Part shown: positions 1-8,678 of the stretch, one piece after another
How positions within the stretch are numbered: position 1 is the first letter of the stretch
Layout of the letters: each line of letters starts with the position of its first letter
Origin: Candidatus Methanovorans sp.
GTDB taxonomy: Archaea > Halobacteriota > Methanosarcinia > Methanosarcinales > Methanosarcinaceae
Length of the DNA stretch: 48,074 nucleotides
Direction of reading: 5' to 3'
Assembly (NCBI GenBank): GCA_020793565.1
Contig: DQIP01000230.1
Span: 1-48,074 of the forward strand
Notes under the pieces: model-generated
Database searches by the model: none
Told to the model about the DNA's origin: nothing
What the model saw: only the letters and a program-made list of their open reading frames with translations
Made by a program: the position numbers and the translations under genes

Positions 1-61
1 GAATAGTGGGCACAATATAGATGAATGTTGAGAAGAGGTTTATGTGGTTCGCTACATTGTG

Positions 62-157
62 GATATGAAAAGTTATAAATTATATACAACGAGAAAATCC
101 TCCCTGCGGTCGAATTAACTCGGACTACATAATCCTACAGATTATGTACTACAAGAA
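62..157 (+). repeat. 62-bp repeat family, locus 1
   Basis: One complete unit (about 90-157), preceded by the tail of another unit (TTATAAATTATATACAA at about 73-89). It contains GAGAAAATCC, GGTCGAATTAACTCG and TACATAATC...GATTATGTA, in the same order as at 47341-47465. The second half is a perfect small inverted repeat (CATAATC/GATTATG). It lies just beyond the 3' end of the NAD kinase gene. No gene is visible in 1-187. Confidence 0.7.
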
Positions 158-187
158 AACGATACATATCCAATTCACCATTTTCAA

Positions 188-1021
188 CTACGCCAGTTTA
201 CTTTGAACCTTCTTATAGAACCCGCTGATCGTTGTCCTCACAAAACGTGCGGGATGTTCTGCCTTTGTTAACGTGATCACATCATGCTCAACGACGGCAT
301 AAGTGTGCTGTCCGTCAATGACAATAACCGCTTCCTTTTCAGGATTTGTCAACTCAACCCTGATAGTACTATCTGCAGGAACGACCCAGGGTCGTGACGA
401 TAACCTGAACGGTGCAAGAGGCACGATCAATGCAGCATCCACGCGCGGATCGATGATCGGTCCGCCTGCGCTCATCGCATATGCGGTTGAACCCGTAGGA
501 GTTGCAAAAACCACACCATCCGCGCGCAAATCATCAAGTTCACATTCATCCACACTGATCTTGTAAGAAAGTATCTTTGCAGGTCGGGCTGTAATGACCA
601 CCACTTCATTGGTAGCAGACGGGAGCGTCTCACCATTTAATGAAACCGCTAATCTCGCTCGCTCACCGTACTTGAAACCAGCCAGCACATTTTCGATAGA
701 AGCGATGGCATCTTCAGGATTTATGTCTACCAGAAAACCAAGTGTACCCATGTTTATTCCAAGTACCGGAAGGGGATCATCCATTTTAGAGATATTACGA
801 AGTACCGTACCATCCCCGCCAATCGAAATTATGAGTTCAACGCCTATTTTCCGCATCTCATCCACAGGTGACACATTACTATCTTCAAGACCCAGTGCAC
901 AGGCAGTCATTGGCGCGAGAATAATATCGATCCTGGACCCGAACTCATCCAGGATCGTTTTCACCATCCCAAGAGCGTCCACATGGTCGCATCTTGACAC
1001 AATACCAATCTTGTTTACCAT
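188..1021 (-). CDS. nadK: NAD kinase (NAD+ to NADP+)
   Basis: Cytoplasmic ATP- or polyphosphate-dependent kinase that makes NADP+ from NAD+. The 277-residue length is normal for archaeal NAD kinases. The diagnostic GGDGT motif lies at about residues 68-72, followed by NMGTLGFL and, in the C-terminal half, the conserved GSTAYAMSAGGPI nucleotide-binding segment. The start codon overlaps the stop codon of the upstream inositol monophosphatase gene by one base (TAATG), so the two are translationally coupled. Pairing of NAD kinase with an IMPase/FBPase is common in archaea, some of which carry the two fused. Assignment is secure from the motifs. Confidence 0.95.
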   Translation of the reverse strand: MVNKIGIVSRCDHVDALGMVKTILDEFGSRIDIILAPMTACALGLEDSNVSPVDEMRKIGVELIISIGGDGTVLRNISKMDDPLPVLGINMGTLGFLVDINPEDAIASIENVLAGFKYGERARLAVSLNGETLPSATNEVVVITARPAKILSYKISVDECELDDLRADGVVFATPTGSTAYAMSAGGPIIDPRVDAALIVPLAPFRLSSRPWVVPADSTIRVELTNPEKEAVIVIDGQHTYAVVEHDVITLTKAEHPARFVRTTISGFYKKVQSKLA

Positions 1022-1857
1022 TAAATTTCCCCCCTTGAGATCAATGCTAAAATATCCATGTGGGCATATCCATTGGATGCGATCAGGTCCACACGGTTCA
1101 TAAAACCATCCGGCAGTTTAAGCGAGGCACCAAGTCCATTTGTAACCATCCCTCCTGCCTCTTCCACGATAAAGTTCCCTGCCGCAACATCTGTAAGTCG
1201 CAGAGCCCTTCGAACATCAATAAATGCATCCATCCTGCCGGAAGCGACATAGCACAGTTCCAGGGCCACACTGCCAAGTATTCTAATACGCCTGGCCGCT
1301 TTATATAACCCAGCTGTTCGTTCAACATAAGGACGGTAACCATACACACTTATGCAAAGATCATGAATATCAGAATTGCCGGACGGACTGATGGGATCAT
1401 TATTCAAGAATGCGCCCATGCCTGATTCTGCATGATACACCGCACCGTCAGCAAGATTTTTGACATAGCCGAATGAAGTGCCTGAGAGGTCGGGTTTTGC
1501 GATTGCAATGGATACACCATAGAATGGAATGCCAAAAGCCGCATTATATGTCCCGTCAAGTGGATCAAGTATGACTGAGAATTCAGGTTCAGCCTCCTTA
1601 CCATATTCGTCCCCTCTTTCCCCAACAAATATATCCCCTGCCTCTTCGCTGAGGAGACGCATCGACCTGCCATCATCCTTTAAGACAGAAAGTATTGCAT
1701 CCTCGGCTGCCGCGTCGATCTTTTTTGTAGGAGTTCCGTCAGCTCCCATATACACGGTGCCGTAAGCATCACTGCTGCCCACCATGTCTTCAATAACATC
1801 TGCTGCAGTCCGTGATGCGAGTTCACACAATTCCAAAAAACCTGTATCTGATGTCAT
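1021..1857 (-). CDS. suhB: inositol-1-monophosphatase / fructose-1,6-bisphosphatase family protein
   Basis: Mg-dependent, lithium-sensitive-type sugar phosphatase of 278 residues. Archaeal members often hydrolyse both inositol-1-phosphate and fructose-1,6-bisphosphate. Visible family signatures are LLSEEAG, the metal-binding DPLDGT core (about residue 97 onward) and a C-terminal LTDVAAGNFIVEEAGG that supplies the last metal-binding aspartate. It lies between gapdh and nadK on the same strand and overlaps nadK by one base, which suggests a shared transcript for sugar phosphate and NADP metabolism. The exact substrate cannot be decided from sequence. Confidence 0.9.
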   Translation of the reverse strand: MTSDTGFLELCELASRTAADVIEDMVGSSDAYGTVYMGADGTPTKKIDAAAEDAILSVLKDDGRSMRLLSEEAGDIFVGERGDEYGKEAEPEFSVILDPLDGTYNAAFGIPFYGVSIAIAKPDLSGTSFGYVKNLADGAVYHAESGMGAFLNNDPISPSGNSDIHDLCISVYGYRPYVERTAGLYKAARRIRILGSVALELCYVASGRMDAFIDVRRALRLTDVAAGNFIVEEAGGMVTNGLGASLKLPDGFMNRVDLIASNGYAHMDILALISRGEI

Positions 1858-1929
1858 AATGATGGGGCAGGAATAATTGGTTAAACCCGGGATAAAAGGT
1901 AATGAGTTATAACCAAAGCAAGAGGCATA

Positions 1930-2937
1930 TCAGATGCCCATTGCCTTGTTTGTTTTTGCTATTGACTTTTCACCGTCTGATTCTAGCCCCATCATAGCAC
2001 GGATAGCATCCACATTTTCAGGTATCACATCGGATTCCTGGTGGATAGCCTGGAAAAAGTACAATTCGCCTTCATACATGCTTATGGATTCGTTCCAGAC
2101 GCAGGTTTCCCACATATCACTTCTCGGACGGTCAAGATCCCTTGCAAGTTCCATTATCTCGGCAGTTGATGTAATTCCCTGCCCGACAAACCTGATACGT
2201 GACTGCTTTGCAAGAACAGCCTCAACATCCTGTGCCGTGCACTCATCCCTGAATTCCATGTTAAGAGTGTGCATGTGCATAAGGGTAGTTGGAAGTTTGA
2301 CAGCCATTGTCGCAATATCGATGTGCGGCAGGATCGTCTTTACATCAGGACCGTGATGTGACGGCAGTGTGATCGGATTCGGTATGATCGCATTAATCGG
2401 ACCGTGTTTAATGTCTCCAGGATCGGCTGCCCTTCGAAGAAGGGTCACTCGCATTTTGTTGATACCGAATTCCTTATCAAGAGGCGATATCACCCTGCAA
2501 AGTCCGGTTGTATTGCATGAGACTACCCTGACAAAGTCTTTTCCAAGGGATTCACTGTAATTTGCATCGGCATTGAAAGAGCAGCCTGCAAGATCATGGT
2601 CTTCACCGCCCTGCCATATTGCTTTAACACCTGCCTTTTCATAGAGGGGTTTGTTCCTCTCCCCAATGCCACCTGGTGTACAATCGATAACAATGTCAGC
2701 ACTGTTGATCATGTCATCCACGGTTCCAGCCGCTTCTATGCCTGCTTTTTTGAAATCATTGACCCTGTCAGAAAGCGTGTAGACATCATAGCCTTTATCG
2801 TGTGCAATAGCAGCCTCGAAATTCGGTCTTGTCTTTGCAATTCCTATTATCACCATATCATCCTGCAGGCGAACAGCATCTGCAACTCTCTTACCTATAG
2901 TTCCATATCCATTTACCGCAACTTTTACTTTTTCCAT
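1930..2937 (-). CDS. gap: type II (archaeal) glyceraldehyde-3-phosphate dehydrogenase
   Basis: Phosphorylating GAPDH of the archaeal class, 335 residues, acting in gluconeogenesis/glycolysis. The N-terminus VAVNGYGTIGKRVADAV is the Rossmann nucleotide-binding motif. The catalytic cysteine sits in VSCNTTGLCR, preceded by the IDCTPGG segment typical of the type II enzyme. Further conserved stretches are LRRAADPGDIKHGPINAI and HHGPDVKTILP. The gene ends 72 bases before the phosphatase gene and starts 24 bases after cooT, in the same direction. Assignment is secure. Confidence 0.96.
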   Translation of the reverse strand: MEKVKVAVNGYGTIGKRVADAVRLQDDMVIIGIAKTRPNFEAAIAHDKGYDVYTLSDRVNDFKKAGIEAAGTVDDMINSADIVIDCTPGGIGERNKPLYEKAGVKAIWQGGEDHDLAGCSFNADANYSESLGKDFVRVVSCNTTGLCRVISPLDKEFGINKMRVTLLRRAADPGDIKHGPINAIIPNPITLPSHHGPDVKTILPHIDIATMAVKLPTTLMHMHTLNMEFRDECTAQDVEAVLAKQSRIRFVGQGITSTAEIMELARDLDRPRSDMWETCVWNESISMYEGELYFFQAIHQESDVIPENVDAIRAMMGLESDGEKSIAKTNKAMGI

Positions 2938-2961
2938 TTAAAATCCTCCTGTATGTTACAT

Positions 2962-3150
2962 TCACTTTCCGAGTATCAGGGTTTCCCCTTTTGTAAAATC
3001 AACTTCTTTTATCGAGCCGGAAACATTGATCCGATCCCCGAATATCCCCGTAAGCTCGATAGAATCACCATCAACAACCATTCTTGTTACGGATTCCATT
3101 ACCAATTCCAGCTCACCCCCGCGATCGAGTATTACTTTTAGTTCACACAT
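2962..3150 (-). CDS. cooT: CooT-family small nickel-binding protein
   Basis: A 62-residue protein starting MCEL. The N-terminal Met-Cys-Glu and the small all-beta sequence ending in a KGETLIL-type strand match the CooT family (formerly annotated as predicted RNA-binding protein), in which Cys2 takes part in Ni(II) binding during CO dehydrogenase maturation. It is preceded by a GGGG-containing ribosome-binding site and sits between the DUF89 gene and gap, not beside cooS, which is 35 kb away in this window. Family call is from the N-terminal motif and size. A role in nickel delivery to CODH here is inference. Confidence 0.75.
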   Translation of the reverse strand: MCELKVILDRGGELELVMESVTRMVVDGDSIELTGIFGDRINVSGSIKEVDFTKGETLILGK

Positions 3151-3172
3151 ATTTCAAACCCCACTTTAATGA

Positions 3173-4051
3173 TCAGGCATTCACCAATTTCGCAACCGAA
3201 TAACCCATTTTAAGACCCATATCTTCCGCTACGCTTTCGCACTTTGTGCGAAGCATGTAAGCAATCGGCCCTATGTTTCGCTCTGAAAGGGTCTCATAAT
3301 TTGCCATGCCTTTACTTATAATAAGGGATGCATTATCAAATGCCTCCAAAAGTTCCGGTGGCGCTTCATCAAAACAAACGCCAATTGCATTTGAACCGGT
3401 GGTAAGTACCCGATCTACAATTTTATCGATCCCAAATTCATGTACATCATCCATCGTTGCATCATTGAGTATGGGAGCACCACGAACCACCAGGGTAATA
3501 TTTCCACCTGATTTTTTGATAATATCAAATACCAGCATATCAAGCAGTATCTCACCACAATTATCAGTAATATAAACTACATCATCAAGCATACCAAACA
3601 TTTGTGATGTGTCATCTACATCCAGCCCCCGTTTGTATAGTTCTTTAAACGTTTCATCGAAAATAGCCGGTGCAACGTCAAATCCCATTACCCCGTAATC
3701 GAAATAGTTTCCAACCACAGATGCAAGCACAGCGCGTTTGAATATTTCCCCATTATCAGGATTACCTTCATATATTCGTTTTTTGGCGATTGGAAGCACT
3801 TCACTTGCGACCTTATTGCTAATTTGTTTTAGTTCGAGATATGGATCAGCATCATCCAAGACCTCATACGCCTTTCGGTGCATTGCCGTGGAAACAAAAC
3901 CGGCCGAAACACCTGGTTTGTACGTGCGATTGAGTACATCAATGCTTGCCATGAGAGTTTCATGTACCAGTTGTTCATCATCGGTCGATAATACTGCTTC
4001 GTAGTGTATTCTTGATAGCAGGCAATGTGGACAGCGTGCGTTAATTTTCAT
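3173..4051 (-). CDS. DUF89/ARMT1-like damage-control phosphatase (CxxC subfamily)
   Basis: A 292-residue protein of the DUF89 family, metal-dependent phosphatases thought to remove harmful phosphorylated metabolites. The N-terminus carries CPHC (about residues 8-11), the CxxC pair of the archaeal/bacterial subfamily. The catalytic region shows VYITDNCGEILLD, followed by LVVRGAPILNDATMDD, which contain the conserved Asp/Asn metal ligands. No signal peptide is present. It is the first gene of the minus-strand run DUF89-cooT-gap-suhB-nadK, with only 22 bases to cooT. The natural substrate is unknown. Family assignment is good. Confidence 0.85.
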   Translation of the reverse strand: MKINARCPHCLLSRIHYEAVLSTDDEQLVHETLMASIDVLNRTYKPGVSAGFVSTAMHRKAYEVLDDADPYLELKQISNKVASEVLPIAKKRIYEGNPDNGEIFKRAVLASVVGNYFDYGVMGFDVAPAIFDETFKELYKRGLDVDDTSQMFGMLDDVVYITDNCGEILLDMLVFDIIKKSGGNITLVVRGAPILNDATMDDVHEFGIDKIVDRVLTTGSNAIGVCFDEAPPELLEAFDNASLIISKGMANYETLSERNIGPIAYMLRTKCESVAEDMGLKMGYSVAKLVNA

Positions 4052-4192
4052 GTGATTGTTCCTTTTGGTTTCCTTTATTGTTATTTGATAATATAAACAA
4101 CCGCATCTAAAATAAGTGTAACCTTAGTAAAAAGTCCCCCTTTATCACTATACGATGAGGAAAGTGTATTCCATTACGATTAAACACTACGA

Positions 4193-5323
4193 TTAATGTT
4201 TGACATTCGTATATTTCGGACTATCAAGCCCAATGTCAATGACAAACCCATTTTTCACCATGTCCGACATATACGATTTTGCCCCATGATCGTTAAATCC
4301 ACACGTTGTCACCAAGTCATTTATTGTGAAATCTTCCTGATCATCAACAAGCAATCGAACTTTATCATCAAGTGTCACCCTTGTCATGTCAGTGGAGTGC
4401 CAGAACTCGAAATGTTCTGCAGTTTCCGATGTTTTGTTGAATATAAGCGTATCATTTTCCAGTTCATACAAAAACAGCGTCATACGTTGGTGAACAAAAC
4501 CTTTTGCCCATTTCTGTATCTCGTTGTTCCATGTGTCATTTACAAGGCACAAACTCACGTATTGGTTCTTTCCGATTGCATTTGCTTCAGACTGTACGAT
4601 CTGTAAGGCATCTCGCATTTCATCTAACGGATACCAGTATGTTTCAAAAATGAGTGACGTTTTCAACATCCTGTTTTTAATTGTTCCACGAATGCTTTTG
4701 TCAGTCAGTTCGATCTTCCATTTTCTGTTTCCAACATAGTCGCCTTTATTCGATATTTCGGGTTGGTATCTTGAGTATTTTTGTTCAAGGATGTTTTTGT
4801 AATTATAGAGTTTTGACAGAACGGCTGTATCCAATTCAACATTGGGTGCACTTCCAAGAGATTCCTCTTGTTGCATCTGGTTATGAGATTCTATTTGTAG
4901 TTTCTCATATTCATTTAAATGTTTTTTTGTGAGGACGATTCGGTTGTTGAAAATCGTCTCCAATGTATCGGATGAACTTCCGATTGCATATGTATCCACC
5001 GATTCATTTGATTTCAGCGCACTTTCAACTGCATTTAGAAATCTTGTTGAACTTTCGATGAAACGCTCCTCGACTTCGTAAAACTCATCCAGTGTCCCCT
5101 CTCGTCCGCTGAATGTGTCGATATCTATGTTTTTCATATCTGAAAGAAGCGCAGTAACCTTTGTCCTGGTCTGGCGGAGTGTTGAACTTGCAATTGTATC
5201 CTGCTGCTGATAGGTTTTATTCATCAGTCTTTCGATTATAGCATGTGTATCTTGCAGGTTGTTGATAGCAGTCTGGCGGTTTGTTTGCTGAAGTGTCTTT
5301 GGATAAGTTTCGTTGTCAGTCAT
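4193..5323 (-). CDS. protein of unknown function, coiled-coil N-terminus and winged-helix-like C-terminus
   Basis: A 376-residue soluble protein that I do not recognise. Residues about 1-180 are highly polar, glutamine-rich and helical with coiled-coil character. A middle segment (about 205-310) has a mixed alpha/beta pattern with many aromatics (TYWYP, WNNEIQKWAKGF, FEFWHS). The last 50 residues look like a winged helix (FTINDLVTTCGFNDHGAKSYMSDMVKNGF). There is no transmembrane segment and no clear catalytic motif. It is transcribed in the same direction as the ATPase gene 96 bases upstream, so it may belong to the same accessory unit. Confidence 0.6.
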   Translation of the reverse strand: MTDNETYPKTLQQTNRQTAINNLQDTHAIIERLMNKTYQQQDTIASSTLRQTRTKVTALLSDMKNIDIDTFSGREGTLDEFYEVEERFIESSTRFLNAVESALKSNESVDTYAIGSSSDTLETIFNNRIVLTKKHLNEYEKLQIESHNQMQQEESLGSAPNVELDTAVLSKLYNYKNILEQKYSRYQPEISNKGDYVGNRKWKIELTDKSIRGTIKNRMLKTSLIFETYWYPLDEMRDALQIVQSEANAIGKNQYVSLCLVNDTWNNEIQKWAKGFVHQRMTLFLYELENDTLIFNKTSETAEHFEFWHSTDMTRVTLDDKVRLLVDDQEDFTINDLVTTCGFNDHGAKSYMSDMVKNGFVIDIGLDSPKYTNVKH

Positions 5324-5419
5324 GTTGAGGTCACCATCTGTAATTTGGCCAGAGTGTTGAGTTAATATTTTTTAATCTACTGTTTGATAAAAGTTCACCA
5401 TGATACTCTGCAACATTTT

Positions 5420-6844
5420 TCAATTTAATACACAGAGGTCATCTAGATCGAAAGCCATGATCTCATTTTTCCTTAATTCGACTTTGTTTTCGATCTTTTT
5501 TGCAGCAACGGCGAAATATTCTTTCCGCTCTTCATTGTTCCAATAAACATATCTTGATTTTTCCTTCAGGTCATTAATGATTTTTTTTGCATTATTATTA
5601 GTTAGAACTTGCCATTTACATTCAACGAATAAGATATCTTTTGAACTCTCATTCAGTGCAACAAGATCGATCTCATACGTGTTTTTCCCTTTTTGTTTTC
5701 CCTTGATATTGCCCCACTGCCGCCCGATTCTTTCAAAAGCAATTGGCAATTTATTGGAAACGTTTCGGTCGATGAGATATTGTTTTACGATGTCTTCGAA
5801 AATATGACCAAGATATCGGTCATATGTATTGTTTATTTTTGAGACTACAGCACCCCTGTTTATTTCCAATATTGATCTTGTCGGATACACGTATGTATAC
5901 CAAAACTTCATGAAATTATCTGATATTGCGTAGATAGAACTTGTTCTTATGTCATGTGTTTTTTTTAGAACTATGGGGCACTCTTTAGTTACGAATCCAA
6001 GGCTTATGAGAACACGCAGATATTTCGGAATATTGTTTACAGGTATGCCGGTTTCGTTTGATATCCCGGAGACTCGATTCTTGCCCCTGGAAATTGCTTC
6101 AAGGATTAGTTCGTATTTGGCTGGTTCTCTTAGTTCTTCTTTCAGCAGGAAAGTTGCTTCATCATAAAAGAAGGTTGCCCTGTGAAATATGTTCTTGTTT
6201 ACATTATCAATGAACGAAAGATTATTATCGAACTTGTTAAGATATGCGGGCACGCCCCCAAGACAACCATATGTTTGCACGATTTCTTTTGGGGTTTTTT
6301 GCGGGAAGAAATGTACAATGTGTTTGTATTTTAGTGGCTCGACTTTGATCTGCCCGCTCCATCGGCCATAGAGAGGAGATTTGTAGCCAAGAACTTCATT
6401 TTCCATCATGCCGATGCTTGAACCAAGAAGAATGACCATTACGTTGGCATCTTTAAGATGTAGGTCCCATGCCGCCTGAAATGCTGACATGGCTGCATTG
6501 CTACCTCCTATTAAGTACGGGACTTCGTCGATTATGATAAGTGGCTTGCCCTTTCCTTTCATCTGCTCGGCAATGAATTTAAGTGCCCCGTCCCATTTTG
6601 TAATCTTTGGTTGGTATATATCGATCTGTTCGGATGTCTTTTCCAGAAAGTCGTCAACCTGCTGTTCAAGATTCAATTTCTGGGCCAGATAGTATACCAA
6701 TGGTTTTCCTGCCCCGAATTTGAGTGCAAGCTCTGTTTTACCAACACGCCGCCTTCCATAGATTATCACGAGTGATGACGAATCCTTTGCATATTCGGAT
6801 TCGAGAAAGTCAAGTTCTTCGGTTCGGTTGATGAATAGACTCAT
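5420..6844 (-). CDS. archaeal AAA-type ATPase with C-terminal DUF234 nuclease-like domain
   Basis: A 474-residue member of the large archaeal ATPase family (COG1672 type). Walker A is GRRRVGKT at residues 30-37 and Walker B is LIIIDEVPYL near residue 105. A winged-helix region follows (ISRGKNRVSGISNETGIPVNNIPKYLRVL). The C-terminal DUF234 region has the PD-(D/E)xK-like pattern EIDLVAL...ILFVECKW. These proteins are abundant in methanogens and often lie near mobile DNA, and their role is unsettled. This copy is intact, unlike the fragment at 24137-24545. Confidence 0.88.
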   Translation of the reverse strand: MSLFINRTEELDFLESEYAKDSSSLVIIYGRRRVGKTELALKFGAGKPLVYYLAQKLNLEQQVDDFLEKTSEQIDIYQPKITKWDGALKFIAEQMKGKGKPLIIIDEVPYLIGGSNAAMSAFQAAWDLHLKDANVMVILLGSSIGMMENEVLGYKSPLYGRWSGQIKVEPLKYKHIVHFFPQKTPKEIVQTYGCLGGVPAYLNKFDNNLSFIDNVNKNIFHRATFFYDEATFLLKEELREPAKYELILEAISRGKNRVSGISNETGIPVNNIPKYLRVLISLGFVTKECPIVLKKTHDIRTSSIYAISDNFMKFWYTYVYPTRSILEINRGAVVSKINNTYDRYLGHIFEDIVKQYLIDRNVSNKLPIAFERIGRQWGNIKGKQKGKNTYEIDLVALNESSKDILFVECKWQVLTNNNAKKIINDLKEKSRYVYWNNEERKEYFAVAAKKIENKVELRKNEIMAFDLDDLCVLN

Positions 6845-7025
6845 AATACTTAGTATTGCGAGTCTAATGATTTAAGCGTTTCTATTGTTTGGTTTCACAA
6901 TCCGGACAGTATCTTTTCAAATTCCACTGCGATAGTTAGGGCGAGCCAAGGGTGCATAGATTGCAGAATAGGGGTGTGCAGGGATTGTGGGTTAAGGTTG
7001 TATTGCAGGAAGTGTAAAAATGGAT
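6845..7025. other. intergenic, nothing recognised
   Basis: 181 bases between the start of the ATPase gene and the end of the PIN-domain gene. I see no ORF, repeat or strong hairpin. The minus-strand ATPase promoter should lie here. Confidence 0.4.
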
Positions 7026-7520
7026 TTATGTATCATCAGCAAAAATTCCTTCAGATCGTGTTATTCTCGTCCTGTCATTTTTTTCAATTTCACAGATCAA
7101 AGTTTCAATTTCTTTTCTATCTAGCAAGCACTTGAGATAGCATAACCTTAGCATGTCGATAATATCTAACCACTCCACACCAATTTCTTTGCAATATATC
7201 TTCGCTTTTTTATCGTTGGTCGCAAAATCCATTCCCTCTTTTTTACATAACAGGATGGATGTCAGTTCACCCGCATGGACACCTGTTAATTTTTCTTTCA
7301 TCTGTTCATACTCCAGAGTTAGATCAGAGTCCAGATGAATTATTTTGAATCTTTGCTTTAAGATATCGTCAACAAAATTATACCCAACTTCCTTTGCTAT
7401 TAAAAGTTCGTTGTACACTTCAAAAGTAATTAGTAAATTTGTTTCCGGAAACAATTTTCTCAACAAATCGACTCTGCCTATCTTGCCAAATATGCTCAAA
7501 ATATCTGTATCGAATATCAT
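7026..7520 (-). CDS. PIN-domain ribonuclease, probable toxin
   Basis: 164 residues with the PIN-fold layout: first acidic residue in MIFDTDILS, conserved glutamate in LLITFEVYNELL, a GVHAGELTSILL helix and the third acidic site in FATNDKKAKIYC. PIN proteins are Mg-dependent RNases, mostly toxins of type II toxin-antitoxin pairs. It begins 2 bases after the stop of the upstream UPF0175-type gene, the standard arrangement for this pair. The target RNA is unknown. Confidence 0.8.
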   Translation of the reverse strand: MIFDTDILSIFGKIGRVDLLRKLFPETNLLITFEVYNELLIAKEVGYNFVDDILKQRFKIIHLDSDLTLEYEQMKEKLTGVHAGELTSILLCKKEGMDFATNDKKAKIYCKEIGVEWLDIIDMLRLCYLKCLLDRKEIETLICEIEKNDRTRITRSEGIFADDT

Positions 7521-7522
7521 GT

Positions 7523-7828
7523 TCAGAGGTATTTTTTAAGTTTCCGATCCATTTCTACAGCTGGTCTCGCTTCTATCTCCCTTATGATACCCCGTTTACT
7601 TAAGATGTCTTTAAATTCGATAGTGGTCACTCCCGCCATCTCAGCTGCTTTACTCAAGGACACTTCCTCTTCTTTATACAGTTCTATCGCCGCATTAACC
7701 TTAAGTTCTGCGTTTTCCCTGAATAGACTTCTTATGGCGTCTTTTATTACTTCTAATTCACTGGAATAATACCCCGCATTTACCAGTGCCTTTACTTTCC
7801 GATCCACACCAATTGTCAGCGCTTCCAT
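7523..7828 (-). CDS. UPF0175-family antitoxin
   Basis: 101 residues. The N-terminal 40 residues resemble a ribbon-helix-helix segment (ALTIGVDRKVKALVNAGYYSSELEVIKDAI). The second half is the UPF0175 helix-turn-helix (AIELYKEEEVSLSKAAEMAGVTTIEFKDIL). UPF0175 proteins are typically encoded directly before a PIN-domain partner, as here. It probably binds both its own promoter and the toxin. The AT-rich sequence upstream (7829-7880) would hold the promoter. Confidence 0.8.
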   Translation of the reverse strand: MEALTIGVDRKVKALVNAGYYSSELEVIKDAIRSLFRENAELKVNAAIELYKEEEVSLSKAAEMAGVTTIEFKDILSKRGIIREIEARPAVEMDRKLKKYL

Positions 7829-7866
7829 TTTATTTACCTCTTTATTATGATATGATTATTTTTCTT

Positions 7867-8067
7867 ATGATAAAATCTTTTCCTTTGTCAATCAAGAATC
7901 CCTATTTTTCGGTGGTTTCAAATTTCATACTTGGCAAGCCAAAAGCGCATGAATTGAAGGATGATGGCAGTTATACTTCGGACAGGGCAAAACCGCTTGA
8001 TATTCGTGTACTTCGTGCGATGGTTGGGACTTCACTTGTCAAATATGGAATCGCATCGCCGGAATAA
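7867..8067 (+). other. possible short ORF or gene remnant
   Basis: A 66-codon plus-strand ORF starting at ATG 7867. Its C-terminal half (KPKAHELKDDGSYTSDRAK, then PLDIRVLRAMVGTSLVKYG) has the composition of a real protein rather than a random frame. No family is recognised. It could be the 3' remnant of a larger gene lost during island turnover. Weak support. Confidence 0.3.
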
Positions 8068-8071
8068 ATTG

Positions 8072-8134
8072 GACAGGATGAACAGGATCGACAGGATACA
8101 AATGGCTCGCCCCATCCTGTTAATCCAGTTCATC
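8072..8134. repeat. ACAGGAT inverted/direct repeat hairpin upstream of intron
   Basis: Three direct copies of ACAGGAT spaced by about 9 bases, followed by ATCCTGTTAATCC, give a stem-loop (ACAGGAT/ATCCTGT) just before the group II intron. Some bacterial group II introns insert behind terminator-like hairpins. Whether this hairpin guided insertion here is inference. Confidence 0.45.
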
Positions 8135-8678
8135 CCCTTCGACAAGAAGTTACATCATAAATTGCCTTGTGCTGCCCCTTCCGTTTGGGGCAATCCTACT
8201 GAGGGATGCGTCAGCAGTAATGCTGGGGTGTAAAGTCCTCAGAACAATATGGAGAAATTTGATAGTCTAAATTAAACAATCTGTTAGGATAAGAACACCA
8301 CGGAGAAACGAAAGTTGAATCATTGTAAGAGTCGTTACTGGAAATAAGCGAAATGGACTGAAACGCTTACACCAAAAGGTACGGAATCAGACCATTATGG
8401 CTGGGATGACATTATGGGAAATGGACAAACGGTTCTCGGCTTACAGATGGCTCCTAAAGTGTTCACAATTATTTATGGTGTAGAACTTGGTAAGCCCTAT
8501 GTGCTCCCGAATTTTCGGGAAGAAACCTCGCAAGGGGCGACGATGGCACAGAGGGTATAGGAAATGGTAAAAAGCAAATGACAATTTGTAATGAGTTGTA
8601 TAGAGGTTCAAGATTTGCCTTAACTCGAAAGGGTGCTGACTTACCGAAGGTGTTTCATTGTATGAATGGAGGCAAACC

